From contig CAZLNO010000014.1 of the NCBI GenBank assembly GCA_964561005.1, positions 1 to 51,626 on the forward strand: DNA of 51,626 nucleotides, given 5' to 3'. Shown here piece after piece: positions 1 through 7,214 of the stretch (its first letter is position 1; each line of letters opens with the position of its first letter). Both the position numbers and the translations under genes were made by a program. The notes under the pieces are model-generated. The model saw only the letters and a program-made list of their open reading frames with translations, did not search any database and had not been told where the DNA came from. The stretch comes from CAZLNO01 sp964561005 (GTDB lineage: Bacteria > Pseudomonadota > Alphaproteobacteria > Kiloniellales > Rhodovibrionaceae).

Positions 1-118
1 GTGGCGCCGCCACCGCCATTCGGCGGGTTGCCTACGGCGAACCCGCCCTACGCGGGCTCTTGATGAAGACGCGCTGGCCGCTGGCGGGGAAGGGTTGGGG
101 TGGGGGCGTCGGCGCAAG

Positions 119-220
119 ACTGGCGGCGGCCAGGAGGGCATGGAAATCGCTGTCGAGCGTGACACAAATCGCCTCGTGTCGTCGCGCGAGGTCCAGGTTG
201 TCGCGATCGGAGGCCACGCC
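119..220 (-). pseudogene. Fragment of a DUF5615 (PIN-like) toxin gene
   Basis: About 34 codons read as a piece of the DUF5615 PIN-like family. They include the block LARRHEAICVTLDSDFHALLA, which matches the family's 'A-R-x-x-x-x-V-x-T-x-D-x-D-F-H-x-L' core around the catalytic aspartates. The N-terminal start of the family (a KFLxDxxLP-type segment) is not visible upstream. On the 3' side the reading runs into low-complexity repeat-like sequence (positions 60-115). The gene is therefore broken at both ends and should be inactive. It lies beside a tRNA gene, which suits the remains of a mobile or accessory segment. The assignment rests on a short motif. Confidence 0.5.
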
Positions 221-458
221 GGCCGACCCGGACCCGGCGCGGCGCAAGGACGTGCTCAGGCCCGCGACCATCACCAACCACCGCTTCTGGATCCCGCAGA
301 CGGCCGGCGCCGTTGTCCGCCGCCGGGTCCTGGCCATCGAGCAGTGTGGATCGGCAAGGGGTCACAACGCCGATCGGCACCACAACTTATTGAAAAAGAT
401 GGATTTTAGGTGGGTCGGACCCTGACGCCGATTCACAGCTGGAGCACAAATCCAAGCT

Positions 459-480
459 GTTCCCCTGAGCGTTCCCCTGA
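459..480 (+). repeat. Two 10-bp direct repeats near the tRNA-Val 3' end
   Basis: GTTCCCCTGA occurs at 459-468 and again at 471-480, a 12-bp period, 56-77 bp beyond the encoded CCA end of tRNA-Val. Short repeats like these are seen at arm-type sites next to integrase attachment sites in tRNA genes. No integrase is present here and no second copy of the tRNA 3' end was seen, so this is only a candidate attachment remnant. Confidence 0.3.
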
Positions 481-535
481 TAGCGGCCTTTAGGGAAGCT
501 TTGGCAACCGGTCGTCTGATAACGTCATGATTTCG

Positions 536-610
536 TGGTGGGCGCGCCTGGGATTGAACCAGGGACCTCCTCGATGTCAACGAGGCGCTCTGCCGCTGAG
601 CTACGCGCCC
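536..610 (-). tRNA. tRNA-Val (GAC)
   Basis: On the minus strand the sequence folds as a complete cloverleaf. The acceptor GGGCGCG pairs with CGCGCCC, followed by discriminator A and an encoded CCA (536-538). The D-arm is AGCTCAGCGGCAGAGCG-type. The anticodon stem CCTCG/CGAGG surrounds the loop TTGACAT, giving anticodon GAC. The T-arm has the GGTTCAATCC consensus. Valine identity follows from the anticodon. Confidence 0.97.
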
Positions 611-937
611 ATCCGAAGGTGGCGGACGGCATGCGGAAGGGCGATAGTGAACCCGCGCGCCGTCAGCGGTCGGTTACCACTCCGCGGCGCGTTATGCAAG
701 CCTGCGGATGAGTCCTTGCGACCCGGCGATGGCGTCGCGCGCCTGTCGAAGAATCGACCCGGCATAGCTTGCCCTTCAGGCGCCGATCGGCCACCTCTGG
801 GGACGGCGGCCTCGCCCGGCGGCCCTTGTGGCGCGCCGGCGCTTGCGGGGTGACAGCGGCCCGCGATTTCCGTAACACTCACCTTTTCAGGGAGCGACGG
901 CATCGAGCGGCAGAATCGACTTTCCAACCGCGGGATC
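611..937. other. Non-coding stretch between tRNA-Val and the amidohydrolase gene
   Basis: No reading frame in this 327-bp stretch has recognisable protein content. Its middle (about 790-865) is GC-rich with repeat-like character. The promoters of tRNA-Val (minus) and of the downstream amidohydrolase (plus) should lie here, but no convincing -35/-10 pair was found. Confidence 0.4.
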
Positions 938-940
938 GTG

Positions 941-1819
941 ATGGAAGCGGAGATCCAGCCTTGTGAGATCGAGGCCCCGCACGAGGTGCTGGCGCCCCGG
1001 ACACAAACCCTTCCGCTCGTCGTCGCCTCTCCGCACAGCGGCCGGAACTATCCGCCGGCGTTCGTCGCCGCCTCGCGGCTCGACCGTCTGAGCCTGCGGC
1101 GCAGCGAGGACAGCTTCGTCGACGAACTCTTTGCCTTCGTGCCGGACCTGGGGGCGCCGCTGCTCCGCGCCCATTTCCCGCGGGCCTATGTCGACGCCAA
1201 CCGCGAGCCCTTCGAGCTGGACCCGCGGATGTTCCTGGAGCCCCTGCCCGCCTACGCCAACACGCGCTCGCCGCGGGTCGCCGCGGGCCTGGGCACGATC
1301 GCCCGGGTGGTCGCCAGCGGCGCCGACATCTATCGCGACAAGCTGCGCGTGGCCGAGGCGATGCACCGCATCCGCACCTACTACTGGCCCTATCACAATG
1401 CGCTGCGGCAACTGATCGAGACGACGCAGCGCACCTTCGGCGGTTGCATCCTGCTGGACTGCCATTCCATGCCCTCGGTGGGCGGCCCCATGGATCGCGA
1501 CGCCGGCCACTGCCGCGTGGACTTCGTGCTCGGCAACTGCCACGACACGGCCTGCGGCCCCAAGGTTCTGCAGACCGCCGACGCGGTGCTGCGCCGCCTC
1601 GGCTATCACGTCACGCGCAACGCCCCCTATTCCGGCGGCTTCGTCACCCGCCACTACGGTCGGCCCGAGCAGGGCGTTCACGCCCTGCAGCTCGAGGTCA
1701 ATCGGGCGCTGTACATGGACGAGGGTTCGCTGCGGCGGACGGCGGGCCTGGAGCGGCTGTCCACGGAACTGCGGGCGCTTGTCCAGGCACTGGGCGCGCT
1801 CGACCCCAAGGAGCTGTAG
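941..1819 (+). CDS. N-formylglutamate amidohydrolase family protein
   Basis: This 292-residue protein belongs to the N-formylglutamate amidohydrolase family, zinc-type hydrolases that release formate or cleave N-acyl amino acids, HutG being the best-known member. Visible family motifs are SPHSGRNYP near residue 30 and LLDCHSMPS near residue 175, whose histidines and aspartate are expected metal ligands, and the HFPRAYVDANREP segment between them. No histidine-degradation genes are adjacent, so the substrate is not settled by context. ATG at 941 is preceded directly by an in-frame GTG at 938, so the start could be three bases earlier. No strong ribosome binding site separates the two. It is transcribed alone. 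Confidence 0.88.
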   Translation: MEAEIQPCEIEAPHEVLAPRTQTLPLVVASPHSGRNYPPAFVAASRLDRLSLRRSEDSFVDELFAFVPDLGAPLLRAHFPRAYVDANREPFELDPRMFLEPLPAYANTRSPRVAAGLGTIARVVASGADIYRDKLRVAEAMHRIRTYYWPYHNALRQLIETTQRTFGGCILLDCHSMPSVGGPMDRDAGHCRVDFVLGNCHDTACGPKVLQTADAVLRRLGYHVTRNAPYSGGFVTRHYGRPEQGVHALQLEVNRALYMDEGSLRRTAGLERLSTELRALVQALGALDPKEL

Positions 1820-1828
1820 CGGCGGCGG

Positions 1829-1859
1829 AAAAAAGGGCCGTGCGGAACCCGCACGGCCC
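1829..1859 (-). terminator. Perfect intrinsic terminator reading on the minus strand
   Basis: An 11-bp perfect stem (1835-1845 with 1849-1859, loop of 3) is followed on the minus strand by six T (1829-1834). That is a textbook rho-independent terminator for minus-strand transcription. It lies just past the end of the plus-strand amidohydrolase gene, where it could also act as that gene's 3' hairpin, but in the plus direction no T tract follows. Confidence 0.65.
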
Positions 1860-1958
1860 AAGTCTGGGGAGGTAAACGCTCATGAAGGGCGTTACGGCAT
1901 CGCGGTGATCGCCACTGCGATGCCGCACTGCACAATATGGCGCCAAAGACGCCGCCAT
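1835..1958 (-). ncRNA. Candidate structured RNA (series of four hairpins)
   Basis: Four inverted repeats follow one another in a gene-free stretch: 1835-1859 (11 bp, perfect), AACGC/GCGTT at 1875-1893, CGGCATCGC/GCGATGCCG at 1895-1925 (9 bp, perfect), and ATGGCG/CGCCAT at 1937-1958. The terminator faces the minus strand, and an AT-rich patch at about 1969-1980 (TATTTTTAAGAT on the minus strand) could be a promoter. A minus-strand small RNA of about 130 nt is therefore possible. No known RNA family was recognised and no protein-coding frame is convincing here. Confidence 0.3.
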
Positions 1959-2159
1959 GCAATCTTAAAAATAACCACCTGATTCGACGGTAGAATCCGT
2001 CCCAGCAAAGGGTCGGCAACACCTGTCCGGCCTTTCCCAAAGGTGCTCGCGTGCTGCGTTGCAATATGTTTCGTTGCGAATGGTCGAGCGGCCTGGCCGA
2101 ACGCGTGGCCGCTGGCATGCTTCCTGCTTCTCGGGTCCAGGCCTGGAAGCGGAGGACCC

Positions 2160-2786
2160 ATGCCTCGAAATCTCTCCCGGATCGCCACGCGGCTCGTGCT
2201 GCTGACTTTCGTGCTGGCCTGTCTGGCCGCCGCCCGCCCGGCCCAGGCCCTGGACTCGTGGCAGGTCTGCGCGCAGGCGGCCAGGCTCGCCGAGACGCTG
2301 CGGCCGGGATTGCCGGCTCACCTGCTCACGGCCATCGCGCGGGTGGAGTCGGGGCGTTGGCACAAGGAGCAATCGGCAAGAGTTGCCTGGCCCTGGACCA
2401 TCATGGCCGAGGGCCGGGGGCGATTCCTGCCCAGCAAGGCCGCCGCGGTGCGCGAGGTGAAGCGGCTCCGGGCGAAGGGCGTCACCAACATCGACGTCGG
2501 CTGCATGCAGGTGAACCTGCACTACCACGGCCACGCCTTCGATTCGGCCGCCGAAGCCCTGGACCCCGCGGCGAACGTGGCCTACGCCGCCGAGTTCCTG
2601 CTGAAGCTGCACCGCACGCGCGGCTCCTGGACGCGGGCGATCGGGGACTATCACTCGGCCACGCCGCGGCACAGCGGCCCCTACCGCGTGAAGGTGTTCC
2701 GGGCCTGGCGCGCGGTGAAGAAGGCGGCCTACGCCGAGGCCCGCCGCCGCCGACAGGCGCAGCTCGCGCGGGCGGACGACGACTGA
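2160..2786 (+). CDS. Secreted lytic transglycosylase, SLT domain
   Basis: The 208-residue protein has an N-terminal signal peptide (hydrophobic residues 11-24, probable cleavage after AQA at 30). A soluble lytic transglycosylase fold follows, cutting the glycan strands of peptidoglycan in the periplasm. The catalytic glutamate is expected at E63 in AIARVESGR. Further family landmarks are GCMQVN(L) and the repeated-Tyr AIGDYHSATP segment near residue 165. The C-terminus is very basic (RRRRQ). ATG at 2160 is chosen because GGAGG lies at 2151-2155 and the signal peptide begins there; the frame is open further upstream but without signal character. The gene converges on pheA with only 11 bp between stop codons. 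Confidence 0.88.
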   Translation: MPRNLSRIATRLVLLTFVLACLAAARPAQALDSWQVCAQAARLAETLRPGLPAHLLTAIARVESGRWHKEQSARVAWPWTIMAEGRGRFLPSKAAAVREVKRLRAKGVTNIDVGCMQVNLHYHGHAFDSAAEALDPAANVAYAAEFLLKLHRTRGSWTRAIGDYHSATPRHSGPYRVKVFRAWRAVKKAAYAEARRRRQAQLARADDD

Positions 2787-2797
2787 ACAGGCCGCGC

Positions 2798-3673
2798 TCA
2801 GCCGCTGGCGGCGCTGTCGTCGCCCTGGCGGAAGGGACTGGCCGGGTAGACGCCGAGGATGCGCACTTCGCGCGAGAAGAAGCCCAGCTCCTCCAGCGCG
2901 AGCCGCACCGGGCGATGGTCCGGGTGGCCCTCGATGTCGGCGTAGAACTGCGCCACGGTGAAGCGTGAATCGAGGATATAGCTCTCCAGCTTGGTGAGGT
3001 TCACGCCGTTGGTGGCGAAGCCGCCCAGCGCCTTGTACAGCGCCGCCGGCACCGAGCGCACGCGGAACACCATCGAGGTGATCACCAGGCCCGCGTCGGC
3101 GTCCGGGTCGATCGGCTCCTTCGCCATCACCAGGAAGCGCGTGGTGTTGTGCTCGGCGTCCTCGATGTCCTCGGACAGCGTCTTGAGGCCATAGATCTCG
3201 CCGGCCAGCTTGGAGGCGATCGCCGCCTGGCCGGGATCGCGCAGGCTGGCCACCTCCGCCGCCGCGCCCGCGGTGTCGGCGTGGACGACCGCATGCAGGC
3301 CCTGGTCGCGGATGAAGCGGCGGCACTGCGAGAGCGCCTGCACGTGGCTGCGCACCACGCTGATCGACTCCATGTCCGCGTCCGCGATCGCCAGGAGCTG
3401 ATGGTTCACGCTCTGGAAGTGCTCGCCGACGATGTGCAGTCCGGAGTCCGGCAGCAGGTGGTGGATGTCCGCCACCCGCCCGGCCGAGGAGTTGTCCACC
3501 GGAATCATGGCATAGCGCGCCCGCCCCTCCTGGACCGCCGCGAAGGTGTCCTCGAAGTCGCGGCACGGCAGCGTCGCCATCTCGGGAAACTTCGCGCGGC
3601 AGGCCATGTCGGAATAGGCGCCGGGCGCGCCCTGGAAGGCGATGGTCTGCGACGGGTCCTGGGACTCGGGCAT
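2798..3673 (-). CDS. pheA: Prephenate dehydratase
   Basis: This 291-residue protein catalyses prephenate to phenylpyruvate in phenylalanine synthesis. The N-terminal periplasmic-binding-like catalytic half begins with TIAFQGAPGAYSD. It contains PVDNSSAGRV and the HNTTRF segment, which holds the Thr-Arg-Phe active-site motif. An ACT regulatory domain follows, with GVNLTKLESY as the expected phenylalanine-binding block, so feedback inhibition is likely. There is no chorismate mutase domain, as is usual in Alphaproteobacteria. The ATG at 3673 gives the standard length. It follows kdsB on the same strand with 55 bp between, so the two are probably co-transcribed. Confidence 0.95.
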   Translation of the reverse strand: MPESQDPSQTIAFQGAPGAYSDMACRAKFPEMATLPCRDFEDTFAAVQEGRARYAMIPVDNSSAGRVADIHHLLPDSGLHIVGEHFQSVNHQLLAIADADMESISVVRSHVQALSQCRRFIRDQGLHAVVHADTAGAAAEVASLRDPGQAAIASKLAGEIYGLKTLSEDIEDAEHNTTRFLVMAKEPIDPDADAGLVITSMVFRVRSVPAALYKALGGFATNGVNLTKLESYILDSRFTVAQFYADIEGHPDHRPVRLALEELGFFSREVRILGVYPASPFRQGDDSAASG

Positions 3674-3728
3674 GGGCGTGGTCGTGTCCGTGGCGTGTCT
3701 CTGGTGGAACCGGAACGGCCGGCGCCGC

Positions 3729-4481
3729 TCACCTGGCGGCGGTGCCGAGAATGTCGCGGGCGCGGGCGAGGTCGGCGGGAGTATCGACACCCAGCGGAAC
3801 GGTGTCAACGCGGGCCGCGTCGATGCGCAGGCCCGCCTCCAGCGCGCGAAGCTGCTCCAGGCGCTCGCGCTGTTCCAGCAGCCCCGACGGCAGCTCGACG
3901 AAGCGCCGCAGCGCCGCCCGGCGGAAGGCGTAGACGCCGATGTGGTGATAGAGCGGCCGCGCCGGGTCGCCGCCGTCCCAGGGCACCGGGCAGCGCGAGA
4001 AGTAGAGCGCCCGCGCGGAGGCCGCGCCCTCGGCGAAGGCCACCGCCGCCTTGACGACGTTGGGGTCGGCGCGCTCGGCCGGGTCGACGATCGGGGCGAC
4101 GAGGGTGGCAATGTCCACCTCGGGCTTGTCCAGCGGCGTCAGCGCGGCGCGCAGGCTGGCGGGGTCCAGCGTCGGCAGGTCGCCCTGCAGGTTCACCACG
4201 ACGTCGTGCGCGCCCCCGGGATCCTCGGCCTCGACCGCCCCGCACACCCGGTCGGAGCCGGAGGGCAGCGCCGGATCGGTCAGCACGGCCCGCCCGCCGT
4301 GCGCCTCAACCGCCTCGGCGATGGCCGGCTCGGCGCAGGCGACCAGGACCGGGCCGACTCCGGCCTCGACCGCGCGGCGCCAGACCTGCACGATCATCGG
4401 CGCGCCGCCGATCTCGGCCAGCGGCTTGTCCGGCAGGCGCGTGGCAGCCAGACGGGCGGGGATGACGACGATCGGGTTCAT
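3729..4481 (-). CDS. kdsB: 3-deoxy-manno-octulosonate cytidylyltransferase
   Basis: This 250-residue enzyme activates Kdo with CTP to CMP-Kdo, needed to attach Kdo to lipid A in lipopolysaccharide synthesis. The protein opens with VVIPARLAATRLPDKPL, the KdsB nucleotide-binding start. It carries NLQGDLP (metal and CTP contact), YHHIGVYAFRR and LEQLRALE(A)G, all diagnostic. The minus-strand AAGGAG just upstream of ATG 4481 supports the start. It heads the kdsB-pheA pair and is divergent from the cytochrome c gene, an arrangement common in Alphaproteobacteria. Confidence 0.96.
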   Translation of the reverse strand: MNPIVVIPARLAATRLPDKPLAEIGGAPMIVQVWRRAVEAGVGPVLVACAEPAIAEAVEAHGGRAVLTDPALPSGSDRVCGAVEAEDPGGAHDVVVNLQGDLPTLDPASLRAALTPLDKPEVDIATLVAPIVDPAERADPNVVKAAVAFAEGAASARALYFSRCPVPWDGGDPARPLYHHIGVYAFRRAALRRFVELPSGLLEQRERLEQLRALEAGLRIDAARVDTVPLGVDTPADLARARDILGTAAR

Positions 4482-4713
4482 CGGCGGCGCTCCTTGTAGG
4501 CCAACGCGGCGAACCCGGCGATAGCACGCCCGGCGGTGCGACAAAAGCACGCAGGCCGTTGTCCGGGGCCACGCCGGGTCGACTCTCGCAACCGTCGCGG
4601 GCCGAGGCGGCGGTCGCGTCCGGGGCGCCGCCGCGCCGTCCGGGCTATTGAACGGGCGGAACGGGAGGGCTATTGTCTCGCCGCTTTTCGAGAGGGCCGT
4701 TGGGGTTAGTCGC

Positions 4714-6183
4714 ATGTCGCTGGAACTGAACAAGATCGCCGCCGCCGTCCTGACCGCGGGCGTCGTCGCCATGGGCAGCGGCTTTGTCGCCGAGATCCTG
4801 GTTCACCCGCACGTGCCGGAAGAGCCGCATTACAAGGTCGCGGTGAGCGAGCCCGCCGAGGACGGCGCCCCGGCCGAGCCGCAAGGGCCGCAGCCCGTCC
4901 TGCCGCTGCTGGCCAGCGCGGACGCGGCGGCGGGGGAGCAGGCCACGCGCGCCTGCCAGGCCTGCCACTCCTTCGAGAAGGGCGGCCCCAACAAGGTGGG
5001 CCCGAACCTCTACGGCATCGTGGGCGAAAGGATCGCCGGCGCGGAAGGTTTCAACTACTCCGACGCGCTCAAGGGCAAGGACGGCACCTGGACCTACCAG
5101 AACCTCAACGCCTTCCTCCATGACCCGCAGGACTGGGCGCCCGGCACGATCATGAGCTACGGCGGCATCAGCGACGTGCAGAAGCGGGCCGACCTGATCG
5201 CCTATCTGCGGCAGAACGACGACAGCCCGGCCGAGCTGCCCACCGAGGACGAGATCGCCGCGGTCACCGGCGGCGAGGAAGCGGCCGCGGAGGAGAAGCC
5301 CGCCGAGGCGGCGGCGCCGGCCGGCGCCGAAGAGGCCGAGGCCGCGAACGGCGCGGCGCAGCTCGCCCAGCGGCTGGAGGGTGCCTCCGCCGAGGCCGGC
5401 GAGACGGCGGTGCGCGTCTGCCAGGCCTGCCACTCCTTCAACAAGGGCGGGCCCAACAAGGTGGGCCCCAACCTCTACAACGTCGTCGGGGCCAAGATCG
5501 CCAGCACCGAGGGTTTCAGCTACTCCGACGCGCTCAAGGGCAAGGAAGGCCCCTGGAGCTACGCCAAGCTGGACGCCTACCTGGAGAACCCCCAGGGCTG
5601 GGCGCAGGGCACCCGCATGACCTATCCCGGCGTGAAGGACCCGGCCAAGCGCGCCGACGTCATCATGTACCTGCGGGCGCAGAGCGACGATCCGCCGCCG
5701 CTGCCCGAGGCCGGCGGCGACAAGAAGGCCGAGGCGGAGGGCGCGCAGGAGACGGGCGAAGCCGAGCCGGGCGACACCCAGGAGGCCGACGCCCAGGCGG
5801 CGGCAGGCGCAGACGCCGCGGGCGGCGGCAACGGCCTCGTGCAGCAGATCGCGGCAGCCGACCCGGCGGCCGGGGAGAAGGCGGTGCGCGTCTGCCAGGC
5901 CTGTCATTCGTTCAACAAGGGCGGACCCAACAAGGTCGGGCCGAATCTCTACGGCGTCGTCGGGTCCGAGATCGCGTCGGCCGAGGGCTTCGGCTACTCC
6001 AGCGCGCTGGAGAACAAGGAAGGCGACTGGACCTACGCCAAGCTGGACGCCTACCTGGAGAACCCCCAGGGCTGGGCCAAGGGCACCCGCATGACCTATC
6101 CCGGCGTGAAGGATGCCGGCAAGCGCGCGGCCGTCATTGCCTACCTGCGCCAGCAGGCGGACAACCCACCGCCGCTGGAATAG
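4714..6183 (+). CDS. Membrane-anchored cytochrome c with three tandem heme domains
   Basis: This 489-residue protein has an N-terminal uncleaved-looking anchor (hydrophobic residues about 8-30). Three homologous class I cytochrome c domains follow, each with CQACH (81-85, 236-240, 394-398) and a distal methionine (M147, M302, M460). Domains are separated by Ala/Glu/Pro-rich linkers (about 175-225 and 330-385). Each domain resembles the CycM/c552 type, which normally has one heme domain on such an anchor, passing electrons from bc1 to oxidase at the periplasmic face. Domains 2 and 3 share the distal loop GTRMTYPGVKD. Domain 1 differs there (GTIMSYGGI), so the last two look like the younger duplication. 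It sits divergently from kdsB, the usual cycM position. Confidence 0.9.
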   Translation: MSLELNKIAAAVLTAGVVAMGSGFVAEILVHPHVPEEPHYKVAVSEPAEDGAPAEPQGPQPVLPLLASADAAAGEQATRACQACHSFEKGGPNKVGPNLYGIVGERIAGAEGFNYSDALKGKDGTWTYQNLNAFLHDPQDWAPGTIMSYGGISDVQKRADLIAYLRQNDDSPAELPTEDEIAAVTGGEEAAAEEKPAEAAAPAGAEEAEAANGAAQLAQRLEGASAEAGETAVRVCQACHSFNKGGPNKVGPNLYNVVGAKIASTEGFSYSDALKGKEGPWSYAKLDAYLENPQGWAQGTRMTYPGVKDPAKRADVIMYLRAQSDDPPPLPEAGGDKKAEAEGAQETGEAEPGDTQEADAQAAAGADAAGGGNGLVQQIAAADPAAGEKAVRVCQACHSFNKGGPNKVGPNLYGVVGSEIASAEGFGYSSALENKEGDWTYAKLDAYLENPQGWAKGTRMTYPGVKDAGKRAAVIAYLRQQADNPPPLE

Positions 6184-6209
6184 CGGCGGCGCGAGATCGA
6201 GGCAGCATC

Positions 6210-7007
6210 ATGGCCGACCCTGCCCCGCCCGGCGAGGACGTCATCGACCTGGCGCACGAGCTTGCCGACGCCGCGCGCCGCATCACGACGGGCTACTTCC
6301 GCCAGGGCGTGCACGTCCACGACAAGCCCGACGCCAGCCCGGTGACGGCGGCCGACCGCGAGGCCGAGCAGACAATGCGCGCGCGCATCGAGGCGGCGTA
6401 TCCCCACCACGGCATCGTCGGCGAGGAATTCGGGACGCTCCGCGGCGACGCCGAGTACGTCTGGGTGCTGGACCCGATCGACGGCACCAAGCAGTTCATC
6501 ACCGGCAAGCCGACCTTCGGCACGCTGATCGCCCTGACGCACCACGGCCGCTCCGTTCTGGGCGTCATCGACATCCCGGTCATGGGCGAGCGCTGGGTCG
6601 GCGCCCTGGGGCGGCGCACGCTGCACGTCGATTCGCAGGGCGCCCGCAACGTCACCACTCGGGCCTGCGACTCCCTGGCCGCCGCGACGCTTTGCTGCAC
6701 CGCGCCGGAGCTGTTCGAGGGAGCGCAGCGCGATGGCTTCGAGCGGCTGCGCCGCGGCGTGCGCGTCGCCTACTACGGCGGCGACTGCCACAACTACGGC
6801 CTGCTGGCCAGCGGCTTTTGCGACATCGCCACCGACGGCGGCATGAACTACTACGACTTTGCCGCCCTGGTCCCCGTGGTCGAGGGTGCGGGCGGCAGGA
6901 TCACCGACTACCAGGGCCGCACCTTGACGCCGAATCACGTCGGCACGGTCCTGGCCGCCGGCGACGCGACCGTGCATGCCGAGGCGCTGGAGGTGCTGGC
7001 GGGGTAA
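6210..7007 (+). CDS. hisN: Histidinol-phosphatase of the inositol monophosphatase family
   Basis: This 265-residue Mg-dependent phosphatase is of the IMPase superfamily. The metal site is visible as GEE (71-73), DPIDGTKQF (88-96) and YYDFAAL with D216. The tyrosine in place of the usual tryptophan before that aspartate, followed by VPVVEGAGG, is characteristic of HisN-type histidinol-phosphatases, which do the penultimate step of histidine synthesis. The start is 26 bp after the cytochrome c gene, so co-transcription is possible without functional link. A related inositol- or nucleotide-phosphatase role cannot be excluded. Confidence 0.85.
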   Translation: MADPAPPGEDVIDLAHELADAARRITTGYFRQGVHVHDKPDASPVTAADREAEQTMRARIEAAYPHHGIVGEEFGTLRGDAEYVWVLDPIDGTKQFITGKPTFGTLIALTHHGRSVLGVIDIPVMGERWVGALGRRTLHVDSQGARNVTTRACDSLAAATLCCTAPELFEGAQRDGFERLRRGVRVAYYGGDCHNYGLLASGFCDIATDGGMNYYDFAALVPVVEGAGGRITDYQGRTLTPNHVGTVLAAGDATVHAEALEVLAG

Positions 7008-7051
7008 TGCCAGCGAGCGTTTCAAAGTGGACACGCACGATGGGCTCTTCG

Positions 7052-7136
7052 CCGGTCGGGGGCTTGCCCCCGACCGGAACGTTTTCGCCGCGCGCAGGGC
7101 AAAGAAACGTTCGGGGCGTGGGCAAGCCCACGCCCC
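7052..7136 (+). repeat. Double-hairpin dispersed repeat, copy 1
   Basis: Two perfect stem-loops flank a 35-bp spacer. The 12-bp stem CCGGTCGGGGGC/GCCCCCGACCGG (7052-7077, TT loop) is followed by AACGTT (7078-7083). A second AACGTT (7106-7111) precedes the 11-bp stem GGGGCGTGGGC/GCCCACGCCCC (7113-7136, AA loop). The same architecture recurs at 31454-31536. It lies between the HisN and YejA genes. Confidence 0.8.
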
Positions 7137-7214
7137 GCGATCCGTGCCTGCCCCCGCATCGATTCATGTGCTCGCGAGGATAAGGCGCGAATCCCCCTTT
7201 ACATCGCGCGTGCA

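Noticed and set aside
887..1861. Minus-strand open frame opposite the amidohydrolase gene
   Set aside because: No motif, unusual composition, and it runs through the minus-strand terminator region.
1863..1906. Plus-strand mini-ORF after GGAGG (MKGVTASR)
   Set aside because: Only eight codons and embedded in hairpin arms; more likely part of the structured region than a leader peptide.
4714..6183. Assembly artefact as explanation for the three cytochrome domains
   Set aside because: The three domains differ at many codons and the linkers are unrelated, so simple read collapse or duplication error is unlikely, though it is worth a long-read check.
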